The notes beneath the pieces were generated by a model. It ran no database searches. It was not told the DNA's origin and worked only from the letters and a program-made list of their open reading frames with translations. Shown here piece after piece: positions 10,136-21,060 of a DNA stretch of 64,000 nt. The stretch lies in assembly GCA_951812925.1 (NCBI GenBank), contig OX638372.1, forward strand, positions 66,109,407-66,173,406. The letters are read 5' to 3'. A program made the position numbers and the translations under genes. Source of the stretch: Calliopum simillimum. Lineage: Eukaryota > Arthropoda > Insecta > Diptera > Lauxaniidae. The number at the start of each line of letters is the position of its first letter. Position 1 is the stretch's first letter.

Positions 10136-11363
10136 GGGGAATGTCGTATAGGTTGGGAAGGGTTTTGTTTTTGGTCAGTGGTTTTGAAACGGATGGAAAA
10201 ATTGTTAATTTAAATAAACCAATAAAAAGGTATGGTCATCGGCTACAACTTTTTTATAGAAAGTTATTTGACATCGTGATGAATTCAAAAGTTATAGCTA
10301 TATTAATGAAGACCACTTTTTTTGCCGAAAAAAAATTTACCGTATAAGTTGGGACACTTTCAAAAAATCACAAAGTGAGCTAAAAAGTTAAGTTAATCTG
10401 CATGATATTATTTTCATTAGAACGTTTATTGAAACGACATGTTTCAAAGAAACAATTTGGGTAAAAATATATCATTCCGCCTAATATGATTCGCAGTTTG
10501 TACAGGTGAAGAAACTGTTCCGCATATTTTATATTTAAGGTACTTCTTGTGCGAGACACAAGATACCATCAACGGATTGGCGTGCGAAGCTACTCTTTTA
10601 ACCAGCTTAACAATGCATCGTCATCAATGGTTGAAATGTCATTAATTTTATCATTCACTTTTTGGGTATACCTCGCCAAACTACTTTTTGAGATTTTATA
10701 AGCTTTTCTGGTGGATCGAATGCCTCAGCCAATTTTATTTCCTTGATCTCTGCGACCAATGCATTGAAATCGATAATTCCACGATCGGTTTTTCGTGCGT
10801 TAGTGAACTTGCCAAACTCATGGCACATAAATGCGTCACAATCTTCAAAACTTCATTAAAAAATGCTTTATAATTATTTTAAATACAATTGAATTCATCA
10901 AATATTGTAAAAATATAATTTAAATGGTATCGCAATGCCTTGGAATAAAAAAAAGTGTTATCCCAACTTATACGACATGAGTGTCCCAACCTTTACAAAG
11001 TTGCCATTTCGTGAAAGCCCAAAAATAATATTTGCCACAACAATACATTTCAACTACTCTTTCACGCAATGAAAATACACTAAATACAAGACACATTGAA
11101 CACACTTACATGAAATAATTGGTTTAAATTCGACAAATTACGAACACGCAGAAACTATCGAAAATATATTTTTGATATAACAATTTACTCTTTGTTTGGA
11201 ATGGATATAATCAACAAGAGTTCTTCGATCTTTTGCATATGAAACGTTAGATTATAAACAGACTTTACTTCGATAGTTGAAACATAGGTGTCGCCAGTAT
11301 CATAAATTCAAGAAAAACGGCTGTCCCAACTTATACGGCGTCCCAACCTATACGATATTCCCA
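10136..11363. mobile_element. pogo-like DNA transposon, internally decayed
   Basis: The TIR is 23 bp. The left end GGGGAATGTCGTATAGG and the inverse of the right end TGGGAATATCGTATAGG each run on into TTGGGA. TA lies outside both ends (10,134-10,135 and 11,364-11,365). Subterminal copies of CGTATAAGTTGGGACA occur inward from both ends (near 10,340, 10,965, 10,985 and 11,330), all pointing inward. A remnant of a helix-turn-helix N-terminus lies on the minus strand. TA target use and this N-terminus place it near pogo in Tc1/mariner; most of the catalytic domain is missing. Confidence 0.75.
10590..10845 (-). pseudogene. pogo-like transposase N-terminus (psq/CENP-B-type HTH) remnant
   Basis: Minus-strand frames give ARKTDRGIIDFNALVAEIKE and then, after a frameshift near 10,700, KAYKISKSSLARYTQK followed by NDISTIDDDALLSWLKE to a stop at 10,590-10,592. 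The pattern (basic start, hydrophobic helix, Y-x-I-S-K-S-x-L recognition helix) is that of the psq/CENP-B HTH at the start of pogo-like transposases. The DDE core is not present downstream. It sits inside the TA-flanked element 10,136-11,363. Family placement is by memory of the motif, with no search. Confidence 0.55.
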
Positions 11364-11764
11364 TACATAATTGTTGAACAAATTTTTCTGCTCAAACAAC
11401 GCTTAGGTTGGGATCAACAGACATTAATTAACTACTGACAAGAGTTTAACCAAGAACATTTTATTTTAACCATTTGTTAAACCCGTAAATGCCAATGGTT
11501 AACCATAAGTTATTCAGTAACTGATGCTGAAGGAATATAATCCACATATGTAAGTTATGTGAAAGTCCTAAAAATGTTTTTAGATGTAAAAATTTGTGAG
11601 TCTAATATCGGAAGCGGGGTTTTGACAAAAAATAATATTACTGTGCCTTTCCATTAATTTGATCAGAACATTAATTTCTTCATTACTAAAATTTACTGCC
11701 CATTTTCCACCGTTTTTATTATTTTGTTTTCCTAACCCCAAGCAAACATACTCGTAAACAAAAA
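11364..11764. other. No gene seen; AT-rich with GTTAAC words
   Basis: Several TTAACCA / TGGTTAAC motifs, similar to those in the 12.2-12.5 kb tandem duplication. Nothing else is recognised. Confidence 0.4.
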
Positions 11765-11910
11765 CTAGTAAGGGTGGTTACACCTGATTCGGCCTGGCCA
11801 AACATTAAATACCATACACTGCAGTATTTTGAAAATGTTGCTTATATGGGAGGTGCCACGCCATCTTGTCCGATTTCACTCAGTTTTTGCTCAGAGCTTG
11901 AGCTTGATTT
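11765..11910 (+). repeat. Dispersed repeat family A, 5' end fragment
   Basis: GGCCTGGCCAAACATTAAATA, CTTATATGGGAGGTGCC and CAGTTTTTGCTCAGAGCTTG match the start of the full copies at 17.94 and 21.95 kb. It is followed head-to-head by an inverted 3' end. Confidence 0.75.
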
Positions 11911-11924
11911 TGCTCATTTTGTAA

Positions 11925-12120
11925 CGTTTGTAACGCAGAGAAGGAGGCGTGGCAGATATAGAACAGTATATATATTCTTGATCAGCGTCACCTCCTGAGT
12001 TGATATAGCCATGTCCGTCTGGCTGGGTGGCTGTGTGTGGAAATAAATTTTTTGGGAAAACTGAGCAAGATAATTCAATGAAATTTGGTACACTGCCTTC
12101 AAAGCATACAAACAAAATCT
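11925..12120 (-). repeat. Dispersed repeat family A, 3' end fragment, inverted
   Basis: Reverse complement of the family-A 3' part: ACGCAGAGAAGGAGGCGTGG, TATATATTCTTGATCAGCGTC, CCGTCTGGCTGG and GATAATTCAATGAAATTTGG. With the preceding fragment it forms an inverted chimera lacking the middle of the repeat. Confidence 0.8.
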
Positions 12121-12220
12121 ACTAAATTAGACGTGCTGCCATATTTTTCTTTTCTTCATGGTTTAAGTAAACCAAAACACTGTAAATATGAAGCATTAAT
12201 CAAACTCTTGCCACCATTTT

Positions 12221-12465
12221 AGTTAACTAATTGGTTAAGTAATGACTAAGAATTCGGGCCTAAGTGAGATATATGAAAAAGAAAAAAATATTTTAATGAC
12301 AATTGACTTAGAGATTTCAGGAAATGGCTGGTTGTAGTTAGCCAAAACACTATTTAGTTAACTAATTGGTTAAACAATGATTGTGACTCCGGGCCTTGGT
12401 TAGATATTTGCAAAAATCCAGTTTAATGACATTTGATCTAAGGATTTCTAGAAAAAGGTCGCACT
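12221..12465. repeat. Tandem duplication, unit about 128 bp
   Basis: TAGTTAACTAATTGGTTAA at about 12,222 and again at about 12,353. Each is followed by GGGCCT..., AGATAT, TTTAATGACA, TTTGA/TTGACTTA and GGATTTC-like words in the same order. Two diverged units. Confidence 0.6.
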
Positions 12466-13749
12466 AAAAATTTTCCATTAAATGTTTTTTGACTATGGAA
12501 TGTTTCCAGAAGAATTTGTCGGATTCTTAATTTTATGTTTCTAAAACGATGAACTTGGCACATCTCTTCACCTAAAGAAGTCTTTCTCAAAGAGGGCGAT
12601 AACACCGCCTTGTAGGAGCTGTAAGCTTGCAGACGGGAAGTGCAAAACTCAGGAAAAATTTGTAATCACGTGCAACTTCTTGGAGCAGACATATCACCAA
12701 CCATATGGTCCCTTAAAAAGCTTTTGAAGTAGAGCTTCTTTGGCTACGTTAGTGGTAATATTTCAGGCCCTGACAAGTTTTTGATAGGTCAGTTTCACAA
12801 CGCTAGGTACTGAGATGCACGTACTTTTTTTTCTTGAGGAAGCACTTGAAAATTTTGTATTTCTAAAGTGGGCGGTGTTTGAAATAAATTTGAGAACCTG
12901 TGATCCAAATAATTTCCGAGAATTATGCTCTTACCATAAAAATGTTAAGTATCGAAAACATCAACGACTGTGATGACTCACCTGAAAAGAAACGAAAGCA
13001 AAAATTAAAAATTAAATAAAATTTCAATAAAATGGTTGAAAGTAACTTGAATATCAGTAAATATTTTAAAAACTCTGTTTAAAAAGTTTAAGAATTTTAA
13101 TTTTGCATGAATACAAAAAAAAAAAAAAAAAACCATGTAAAGTTTTGTATTGCTTTTGTTGTTGTTGTAATTTGAGATCTCATTTGAATTCATGAAACCA
13201 ACAGGTGCATACTTAAACTTCCATCCAACAATGTAAGTAGGACGAAAGCAGCAACAACAAAAACCGTATTAAAAACCCACTTTCATTTTACTCGTAATTA
13301 ACCATATGCAGATACACAAAGCATTTGCGTTTAAAATGCCAGAATTTAAATTTTAAATTTCACCAGTACCAGGATGAGGTACGAAGTACATACCTAAGTA
13401 CCTACTCGATTTATAATGGACGAGCGCAAACGTTGAATGGGGTAGGTATGCAAATTATCTCTTTCCCATTATCATAATTTCACATATTTCCTTGAAACAA
13501 AATAAAGCTTTGATGTCCTGCCAGAAAGTTCAACATATACTGGATTTATCTTTACAAAACGATGCAATAACGGATAAAAATCGAAGTGTACCTGATCGTC
13601 TAAAAATAGTTTTTATTTTTGGATACTTTTTTAATGGAGATTTTTTTATTGGATGTTTTTTTTTGGATATTTTTGATAATCACCAAGACATGGTCATTTT
13701 TGTTCATTAAAGTTAATATGGTTATTCAAAGTACTGGTCTTTTTCTTTA
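12466..13749. other. No gene seen
   Basis: A/T-rich. A poly-A run near 13,115 and short microsatellite-like stretches lie near 13,150 (GTTGTTGTT) and 13,245 (CAGCAACAACAA). 13,200-13,480 is more balanced and unique-looking. No coding frame with support. Confidence 0.5.
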
Positions 13750-15002
13750 AGGGTGATCCAATACGAAGTCCCTTTTCCAACTGGGTTGTTTCGATAGCTG
13801 TTATGTGTCAAATGGCTTATACATATGACGTTTGCGTTCAGTATTCAATACTACTCAATCATGAATAGACCTACTCCTGAACAACTTTTATTAATTGTGG
13901 AAACTTACTACCAGTCATCAGTTAGAGAATGTTATAGAGTTCTTCAAGATCATTTTGGTCGTTATGAGCGTCCAACTGAGCGAACTATTCGTAACACCAT
14001 CACCAGAATTCAGAGCAATTTTACACTATTGGACATTCGTCATTCAACCAGAGTGCATAGAGCTCGTAATTGAGAGAATATTGCCTCAGTAGCAGATAGC
14101 AGTCCATTCGTCGCCGATCTCAAGCTTTGGGCATCTCTTATGGATCATTGTGGCGTATCTTGAGGTCTGAAGGCCTACAGTTCGAACAAGAATTGAAACC
14201 GGCTGATTTTGGTGTACGTTTCAATTTCGTTTTATGGGACTTACAACAACTTCAAATTGATCCATTATTTATTGGAAAAATTGTGTTTAGGGATGAAGCT
14301 CATATCTGGTCGAACGGCTACGTTAACAAGCAAAATTGCCGTATTTGGGACGATGAACAACCAGAAGCAATCCAAGAGCTTCCAATGTGTCCCGATAAAT
14401 GTACTGTTTGGTGTGGTTTATGAGCAGGAGGCATCATCGGACCGTATTTCTTCAAAATTGCGGATAGAGCCCGTGTTATTGTCAATAGTGCTCGCTTCAG
14501 AGTAATGATTAATGAATTCATTAATTCAAGACATTAGTGTAGCTAACCTTTGGTTTCAACTGGATGGCACAACATGCCATACAGCTGGAGAAACAATTGC
14601 TTTATTGAGGGAAACGTTCTATGAAAACATCATCTCAAGAAATGCTCCTGGTAATTGGCCACCAAGATCATTTGATTTGAAGCCATTGGATTACTTTCTT
14701 TGGGGATATGTTAAATCACTTGCTTATGTCGACAAACCCGAAACTATTTACGCTTTGGAAACCAACATAACTCGTATTATTCAAGGAACACCGGCCGATA
14801 TACTCGAAAGAGTTGCCGAAAATTAGACCTACAGAATGAATCATTCAAGAGCTGGTCGTGGGCAACATTTGAACATAATAATTTTTAAACATTAAGTTGT
14901 AGGAACCGAACTATCATTCCAAATAAAGATTTGCATCAATACATTGATTTTTATGTATTTTATTTCGAAAACAAAGTACGAAGCTCTTATTGGATTATCC
15001 GT
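13750..15002 (+). mobile_element. mariner-family element, DD41D (rosa-like), inactive
   Basis: TIRs read AGGGTGATCCAATA at the left and, inverted, ACGGATAATCCAATA at the right. TA lies outside (13,748-13,749 and 15,003-15,004). About 1.25 kb with one transposase gene between. The size, TA target and 41-residue spacing between the last two catalytic aspartates correspond to the DD41D group named after the Ceratitis rosa element. No working gene remains. Confidence 0.85.
13861..14895 (+). pseudogene. DD41D mariner transposase, decayed
   Basis: Starts MNRPTPEQLLLIVETYYQ (HTH region), then GISYGSLWRILRSEGL, IVFRDEAHIW (an acidic catalytic position), GYVNKQNCRIWDDEQ, LPMCPDKCTVWCGL, GGIIGPYFFKIADRA, WFQLDGTTCHTAGETIA and WPPRSFDLKPLDYFLWG. 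Between D of QLDG and D of PLDYF are 41 residues, giving DD41D. The C-terminus is GRGQHLNIIIFKH with TAA at 14,893-14,895. Lesions: a stop at 14,071-14,073 with sequence lost after it, TGA at 14,421-14,423 replacing Trp, a frameshift near 14,510, and TAG at 14,824-14,826 replacing Trp. It cuts and pastes DNA at TA when intact; it cannot here. Confidence 0.85.
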
Positions 15003-15004
15003 TA

Positions 15005-16558
15005 TATTCCATCATTACTGAATATGTTGACTTCATTTGTACCACCTGAATGTTAATCATCGAAAATTGTCTGAACAGCCACGTTTAGGTTCAGCTGTCA
15101 TCATAAAACTACAGAAAATATTGAAAAAATCGACAATGTTGAGTGAGCCAAAAAATAATGAAAAAGTCTAGAAATGTTATTAGGAACGTTGAAAAATTCA
15201 GAAAAATCTTAAATAACGTAGGTAAATTCCGAATACGGATATTCAACAACTTTGAAATGAGCAGTTGAAAAGAAATTAATTTATTTTTAAATTTTAAATT
15301 TTAATTCTTAACTTCCACTCTATACATTTAATAAGTCCCACTTTAAACTCTATCTATGGCAAAAAGTTTCGCTCTGTTATTGGTATGGGATGTAACAGGT
15401 GCTATATGAATATTTTGTTAAGTAAAAGTTTTGCACGCTGCCCAGATTTGATGTAAGGGAGTGGTTAGTTACGAAGGTTGGCTAAGTTATTCCCTAATGG
15501 TTTTAAGTTTTGGCTATAACAAAAATATATATATACATACCAACGTATACAGTTATACACATTTACATCTTAATACGTACATAAACATTAGAGTTTTGGC
15601 AAAGTTTTTCCAGATTCTCTAATTTGAATATCGCGTTTCATTTTTGCGCTTTCTCATTTACAAAGTGACCTTTAAAGCAATGCGTTTTAATTTAAAAGTG
15701 TGAGGACGACTGAACAAAAGTTATCGATTTTTTTGTTTTTGTTTGGTTAATTGGTTGAGCTTTAAGAATACTTGGTTGGTAAGCACGTGTTGTCGTCATC
15801 ACTTGTGTTAAATTCCAAAAAAAGGGTGAAACAAAATTTATAGTTAAAGTTTTCAAAAATATGTCGATAAAGACTGAATTAAATTGAAGAATGTCAGAAA
15901 ACATCACGAATCATTGTAAAATTCGAAAAATATTGAAAACCGGAATGTCTCGGTGTGCGCTGCTTCACCATTTCCTGTATGGGAGCATGGCATCGCCAAT
16001 TTTTCCTGATATATTTTACATATGTATGTATGTAGCAAATCTTATCTATGTAAGTTAAATAGTTTCACAGATTTGATAAATTTTGCTTTTGTGGGCGTAG
16101 ACCGCCCATTTTAGATTTGTATTTCTTCTTTTCTACGCTAAATTTAACCAGAACTTTTCAATCAGAAATCGGATTTTGTTGACATCTGATGAGCAATTCA
16201 AAGTTCCAGATCTGATCTTTGATATTGCAAAGGATTTATACCTACTTGCAAAATTTTCAATACACGATTCTCTGATAAAAAGAGAAATTTTCTGGATTGA
16301 CTTATTCACTACTTTAACTAAGCCGGCATCTCAAGAAATGTAAAGGCTCAAACGACATAATTTTTCCTTTACACAAATTTAAAAATTTTAGTTTTTTGAC
16401 TTGATGTGCTACTGAGGGAAAGAGCAATGTAGAAACTTCGATGGTTTAACTTCTGAAAATATCTCCCTTATGGTGAAAACTTGAACTTAACAGAACTTAA
16501 CAAGTGTTTCTTAGAGGAAACAAATTATTCTTAGTGCATTCATTTACTTCCCATACAA
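15005..16558. other. No gene seen
   Basis: AT-rich. ATATATATACATACC and TATGTATGTATGTA microsatellite-like patches lie near 15,530 and 16,020. CATGGCATCGCCAATTTTT near 15,990 matches the arm of the 48.3-kb foldback at 49,611. Nothing else is recognised. Confidence 0.5.
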
Positions 16559-17275
16559 GTGGTGATAAGCAATCTGCTATGGTCTTGGTTTTGATCTTGG
16601 AGTCTTGGCCTTGATTTTGGGCACTAAGTCTTCGTCTTGATCTTAGTTTTGAAAAAATTTCTAAAATTGTTGAGTATTCAAATTTCCAAACCATATTTTA
16701 CTTACAAAGCGTTGCAATTTTAAGCTGCCAAATTTCGAATTAAGAGAAGATTTTATGCATGAAAGGGGTGACGCACTTATTAACTACAAATTACCAAGAC
16801 TGAAAAGCAGTCTTGATAATCATCGTGGCTGGTGATAAACAAAACTAGTCTTGGTCTTGAGTCTTGGTCTTAGTCTTGTTAATTTTTGAAACCAAGACCA
16901 AGGCGCTGATATCTTTGCAAGACCAAGACCAAGACTGCCATGGTCAAGATGATTGTCAAGACTGCTTTTCAGCCTTGGTAATTTATAGTTAATAGGTGTT
17001 TTACACCCCTCTCGAAAATAAAACCATTCCTCAATTGAAAATTTGGGATCTTAAAAACAAAACTGCTTTTGAAAAATAATTTTTCGAAATTTTGAATGCT
17101 CAACAATTTTTAGAAATTTTTTCAATACCAAGACTCAATGTGCAAGAACAAGAACAAGACTAAGACCAAGACTGCTATGGTCTTGGCTTGCTCATCACTA
17201 ATCGTGACCAAGAGCAAGGCCATAGCAGCCTTGATCTTGTTCTTGAAATTATATCAACGACTAATTTTGCTCATC
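16559..17275. repeat. CAAGACCAAGAC-rich palindromic repeat
   Basis: Three inverted zones share a centre. 16,766-16,826 (AAGGGGTGACGCAC, CTATTAACTA-like, GACTGAAAAGCAGTCTTGA) mirrors 16,947-17,012. 16,650-16,695 (TTCTAAAATTGTTGAG) mirrors 17,090-17,125. The flanks are filled with CTTGGTCTTGG and CAAGACCAAG blocks. TTGCTCATCAC closes it at about 17,187-17,198 and again at 17,263-17,274. Relatives lie at 237-375 and 47,318-47,390. No coding. Confidence 0.65.
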
Positions 17276-17780
17276 ACTACATATTTATAAGCATTTAATA
17301 CACTTTGAGAGAGTTGGTCTATCACGATCTTGCCATTAATTAACACCCATATGTACATATTAGTACGTCGGCAGTGTATTGTTTTCCCGTATGCGCCAAT
17401 TTTATATTTTTGTTAAATCGCATTTTTAAGTTTACGGCTTGGCAAAAGAATCCTAGATAACTCAGAATTAGAAAGAGATAGTTTAAAATAGATAAATGAT
17501 TTGAAAAGAGCATACTCAGAAATATTATGCTGCATTCCCAGTTAAAGGCAAAATAGTACTCATCTAAAGATATATTGTTACTCTCCACCCTTTCAATCAT
17601 AAAAGAAATTATCCCCATAGTGCAATGTTCCTCCCAATATTCTTGCAACGCAGCAAGGATGGGCTTGAGATGCCCGAGTTCTATCAGAAAATATACGAAG
17701 TGATGTTGTGGATCTTGTTAAGAGCAAATGTCGGCAAATTTCAGAGAGAAAATTTATGTTTGAGCGAAAATAGATAAGTA
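17276..17780. other. No gene seen
   Basis: A minus-strand open frame of about 100 codons covers 17,340-17,648, but it is AT-driven, shows no domain and has no visible splice context. Left unassigned. Confidence 0.4.
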
Positions 17781-17934
17781 CTGTCCCAGAAAAATTTGAT
17801 GCTTTTGTTTCTTAAGGTTATGAAGGTCGAAATATGGATGCTGGTTTTTCAATATAACATCACAATGAAAAAAATATATATAGAACTTGGTAATAGCGCT
17901 TTAAACAAAAAAGATGTCTAGCAATCAACAACTA

Positions 17935-18512
17935 GCTTTGGCTTTGCCCTAGCCAAACATTAAATACCCTACACTGAAGTTTTTTTGAAAATTTTGCTTA
18001 TATGGGAGGTGCAACTTTCTCTTGTCCGAGTTCACCCAGTTTTTGCTCAGAGCTCGCATTTATAGTTCTTAATGTCTGAGTAAAATTTAGTTCGATTATT
18101 TCCAAAAACCCTTTCAGTATAGCGTATTGAAGCTTTTGCTTATATGGGAGGTACCACGCCCTCCTATCTGAATTCACCTAGTTTTTGCTCAGAGTTTGCA
18201 CTTGCAATTCCTGGTGTTTGTGTGTATTTTGGTTGCATCGTCGTGAAAAATACTCCTAAATTTGCATTTTGAATATATTTTTTGTATGGGCGTTAGGCGT
18301 GTCCGTTGACTGATTTCGTTCATTTTCAGTCCCTCAAGTTAACTTTTATGACAGACACCCAGCCAGCCAGCCAGACAGACCGACATTGCTATATCGACTC
18401 AGGAGGTGGAGCTGATCAAGAATATATATACTTCTCTATAATTGTCACGCCTCCTTATCTGCGTTACAAACGAAAAGCCAAAGTGAATATATCCTGGGTG
18501 TAGGGTATAAAA
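17935..18512 (+). repeat. Dispersed repeat family A, near-complete copy nested in a transposon
   Basis: Begins near CCCTAGCCAAACATTAAATA and ends GGGTGTAGGGTATAAAAA. It has an internal duplication of about 140 bp: CTTATATGGGAGGT ... CAGTTTTTGCTCAGAG occurs at 17,997 and 18,138. The 3' half carries CAGCCAGCCAGACAGAC, ATATCGACTCAGGAGG and CTGATCAAGAATATATATAC. It lies between the left TIR and the transposase remnant of the 17,781-19,197 element, so it is the younger of the two. Confidence 0.8.
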
Positions 18513-18673
18513 AGTTCGAAAACTGATTTTGTCCGCTTTCCTGAAAAAGCTGGATTTCAAATTTTTAGTTATAGCTCAAAAACCCAGGTACATCAAAAAG
18601 CACTGTCCAAACGGTTATTTTCAATCACAGAAAAAGTTTACTATTGTATGAAAAATTATCTCAAATAGAAAGC

Positions 18674-19035
18674 CTAGCCACACAGTGTGTCAAAAAAGCG
18701 AAGCAACTCGTTGAGCAGAATTCTGACACTTCAATGCGAGATATTGCTGCAAGTGCAGGTTCCTCGAAATCTACTATACAAAGACTAAAGAAGAAATGAA
18801 AACTGAAGACCAACAGATTTCAAAAAGTACCAGATCGTACCGATGAAAATCAGTTGGAAGCTTAAAAGCAAGCTCGAAAGTTATATAAAGGTTTCCTGAC
18901 TAAATTTGACTGCAGCGAAATTGATGGTAAGACACACGTTAACGCAGATTTGAAACAGCTACTGGGACACGAATGTTCCACCTGTGCGGAGGAGAGGCAG
19001 ATGCAGAGAGAAATTGGAACTTCGAAAGATTAATA
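18674..19035 (+). pseudogene. N-terminal part of a Tc1/mariner-type transposase (probable DD37E)
   Basis: Reads VEQNSDTSMRDIAASAGSSK, then STIQRLKKK and stop, KLKTNRFQKVPDRTDENQLEA and stop, KLYKGFLTKFDCSEIDGKTH, VNADLKQLLGHECSTC. The early part is an HTH; the later part is the start of the catalytic domain, where the family I remember has FDC-x-MDDETYV. Both in-frame stops and the loss of the DD..E core make it dead. Nucleotide similarity to 27,945-28,262 (inverted) runs over about 250 bp. It lies within TIRs 17,781/19,197. Confidence 0.7.
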
Positions 19036-19197
19036 GTGGTGCTAAAAAATTACAAGATTTCAGAAATAAGTGAAGAAGGTCGTATGGTACCTGCGACGAA
19101 ATAATTGAGCAAACCTTAATAAAGGGTTTTAAGAAAAAATTATAATATTTAACAGTAAAAAACAAATTTCTCAAAGTATCAAATTTTTCTGGGGCAG

Positions 19198-20500
19198 TGC
19201 TTAGAACACAGAAAAAGAGATAGACAGAGATAGATAGATTTTTGAAAGCACAATTGTGCTATGAAGTGCCGATCACTGATACAAATCATATCTTGGATGA
19301 AATATGTAAGTCTGAAAAGTGGGTGTGGTGCTTTACATAAAAAAACATCCAAATTAAATTGGTCTCAACGAAAATGTGCACGAATGTTACTTTTATCACA
19401 AAAGTAAAAAAACCAAAGCAAAAATATTTCTATCATCAGAGCAATTTGTTATGCAAATGAAGTAACTTTAAGTTGCCAGACATATAAAACTTTTCACAAT
19501 ATTTACCACAATAATTGCTGCAGAAAAAGAAATCTGCGCGACGTTTTTTGAATAAATAATCCCATTCTCCTACCCTTGATTTTTTATATAGAAATTGCAT
19601 TCAATTTATTGAACAAACAAAAAAGGAGCAAATTGTGAAAAAATGTTAACTTTAAGTAGGAAAATTTGTAAAGTCAGCGCATGCTCTCCCCCAAAATTAT
19701 ATCTGCAATTTTTGTAAACTTTTGGGCTGAATAACTCGTAACTAGAACGTAAGGAAAAACCTGTAATGCAAGTACATGTTATGGTGTTTATATCTATGGA
19801 ATTTTCAACACTCTGCTAAAAACTTATTTTCATTTCAAAAAAAAAAGTAGGAGTTTTATGTAAAAGTTTGTAACAAGACAAAAAAAAAAGATAAAAGGAA
19901 AACTGGGAAACTCAAAGTTTTTCACATTAAAGGGTGAACGTAAAAAAAAGTAACTTCCAAACTGGGGTAAAGTTGTATTTGATTATATGAGTCATAAACC
20001 CGATAAACATCGTTTACATTTTGACTAAACTTTCGGGGTGTTTGTACTTAGAGGCCAAATATGTACATTGGGTTGGAAAGTTATGACAAAGAAAGCACTT
20101 TTTTTCTGCACTCTACTCGTAATACACTCAGCAATAAGTAAGAATGTACCTACATAAATATTTTCTTATGGTAAAACGCGTTAAATTGTCTAGCATGCAA
20201 ATGTCGGATATATCAATCAAAATTGTTGTTCTCTTAAAGTAAAAAAGAAAATAAAAATATTTATCTGAGATTAAACTTCTTTATACTCGTATGTATGTAC
20301 ATATGTAAGTATGTACGACATGCTTTTGGCACCACGTGGGTAATTTAGTCACCCCCATTGGAGTTGAGCATGGCGACAGCTAAGTAATAAAATAATTCAC
20401 CCTCATAATAAGAGTTTTATGTTGTGGGACCATAAAATAAATCTTAAGCTTCATGCAAAAATAGTTTTAATAAAAAATGCCAATTACACTGTGCAAAAAA
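19198..20500. other. No gene seen
   Basis: AT-rich with TATG microsatellite (20,285-20,318). Nothing recognisable otherwise. Confidence 0.5.
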
Positions 20501-20654
20501 TTCTAAAAAAATGACTAATATTTTGAATTAAAGTCTAATGGGAACTTCCGAACTTTGACAGTTTATAGCGGCTATATCGTTGAAGCTATATCTGTCAAAT
20601 TGACTGTCATTTATTCAGCCTGTTTTGCCAAATCATAAAAATCTATAAAAATGG

Positions 20655-21060
20655 GTGCTCTGATTGGGCAACGGTCAGCCAGCCTCGCCCAATTTACGGT
20701 CGTCATAAACGTTCCACCGAGAGCACTATTGTTAAATTTGAGTCCACTGGTTTAGTAAACAATCAACCAACACTCGTACGTCAACGAAACGGAAAACCTG
20801 CCGAAAACATTGCCGCTGTCCGTGAGAATGTGCAGGAGAATCCGAGGCATTCGATTTGGCATCGCTTACAAGAACTCGGCCTTTTACAGACCATAACTTG
20901 GCAAATTTTGCATCGTGAGTTGGACTAACACTTGTACAAAATTCAACTAACCCAAGAGCTGAAAAAAATGACCATAGCCAACGATGTGCATTCGCAGAAT
21001 GGGCTCTGGGAGTATTCCTCAACCAGTGGTCCGCGGCGATTTGTTGCCGAGCCGTGCAAG
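20655..21060 (+). pseudogene. DD41D-like mariner transposase, N-terminal fragment
   Basis: The frame reads STESTIVKFESTGLVNNQP, ENIAAVRENVQENPRHSIW, HRLQELGL and ITWQILHRELD, then a TAA near 20,927, then LYKIQLTQELKK. These are the DNA-binding part and linker of the same transposase group as at 13,861 (which has GISYGSLWRILRSEGL and QELKPADF at equivalent places). After QELKK the sequence leaves the family; the 3' two thirds are missing. The open frame that continues to 21,306 has no recognisable domain. TIRs were not identified. Confidence 0.7.

Larger units (their letters stand above)
17781..19197 (+). mobile_element. Tc1/mariner-type element (probable DD37E family) interrupted by repeat A
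   Basis: The left TIR CTGTCCCAGAAAAATTTGA (17,781) and the inverse right TIR TCAAATTTTTCTGGGGCAG (ending 19,197) differ at one base. The left flank is TA and the right is TG, a decayed TA. Inside are a full dispersed repeat (17,935-18,512) and a truncated transposase gene. Solo TIR-like copies lie at 25,352 and 35,021. The transposase C-terminus at 5.3 kb suggests the family had a DD37E core, which this copy has lost. Confidence 0.7.

Noticed and set aside
17340..17648. Possible 102-codon minus-strand gene
   Set aside because: AT-driven, no domain, no repeats of it elsewhere, no splice or start evidence.
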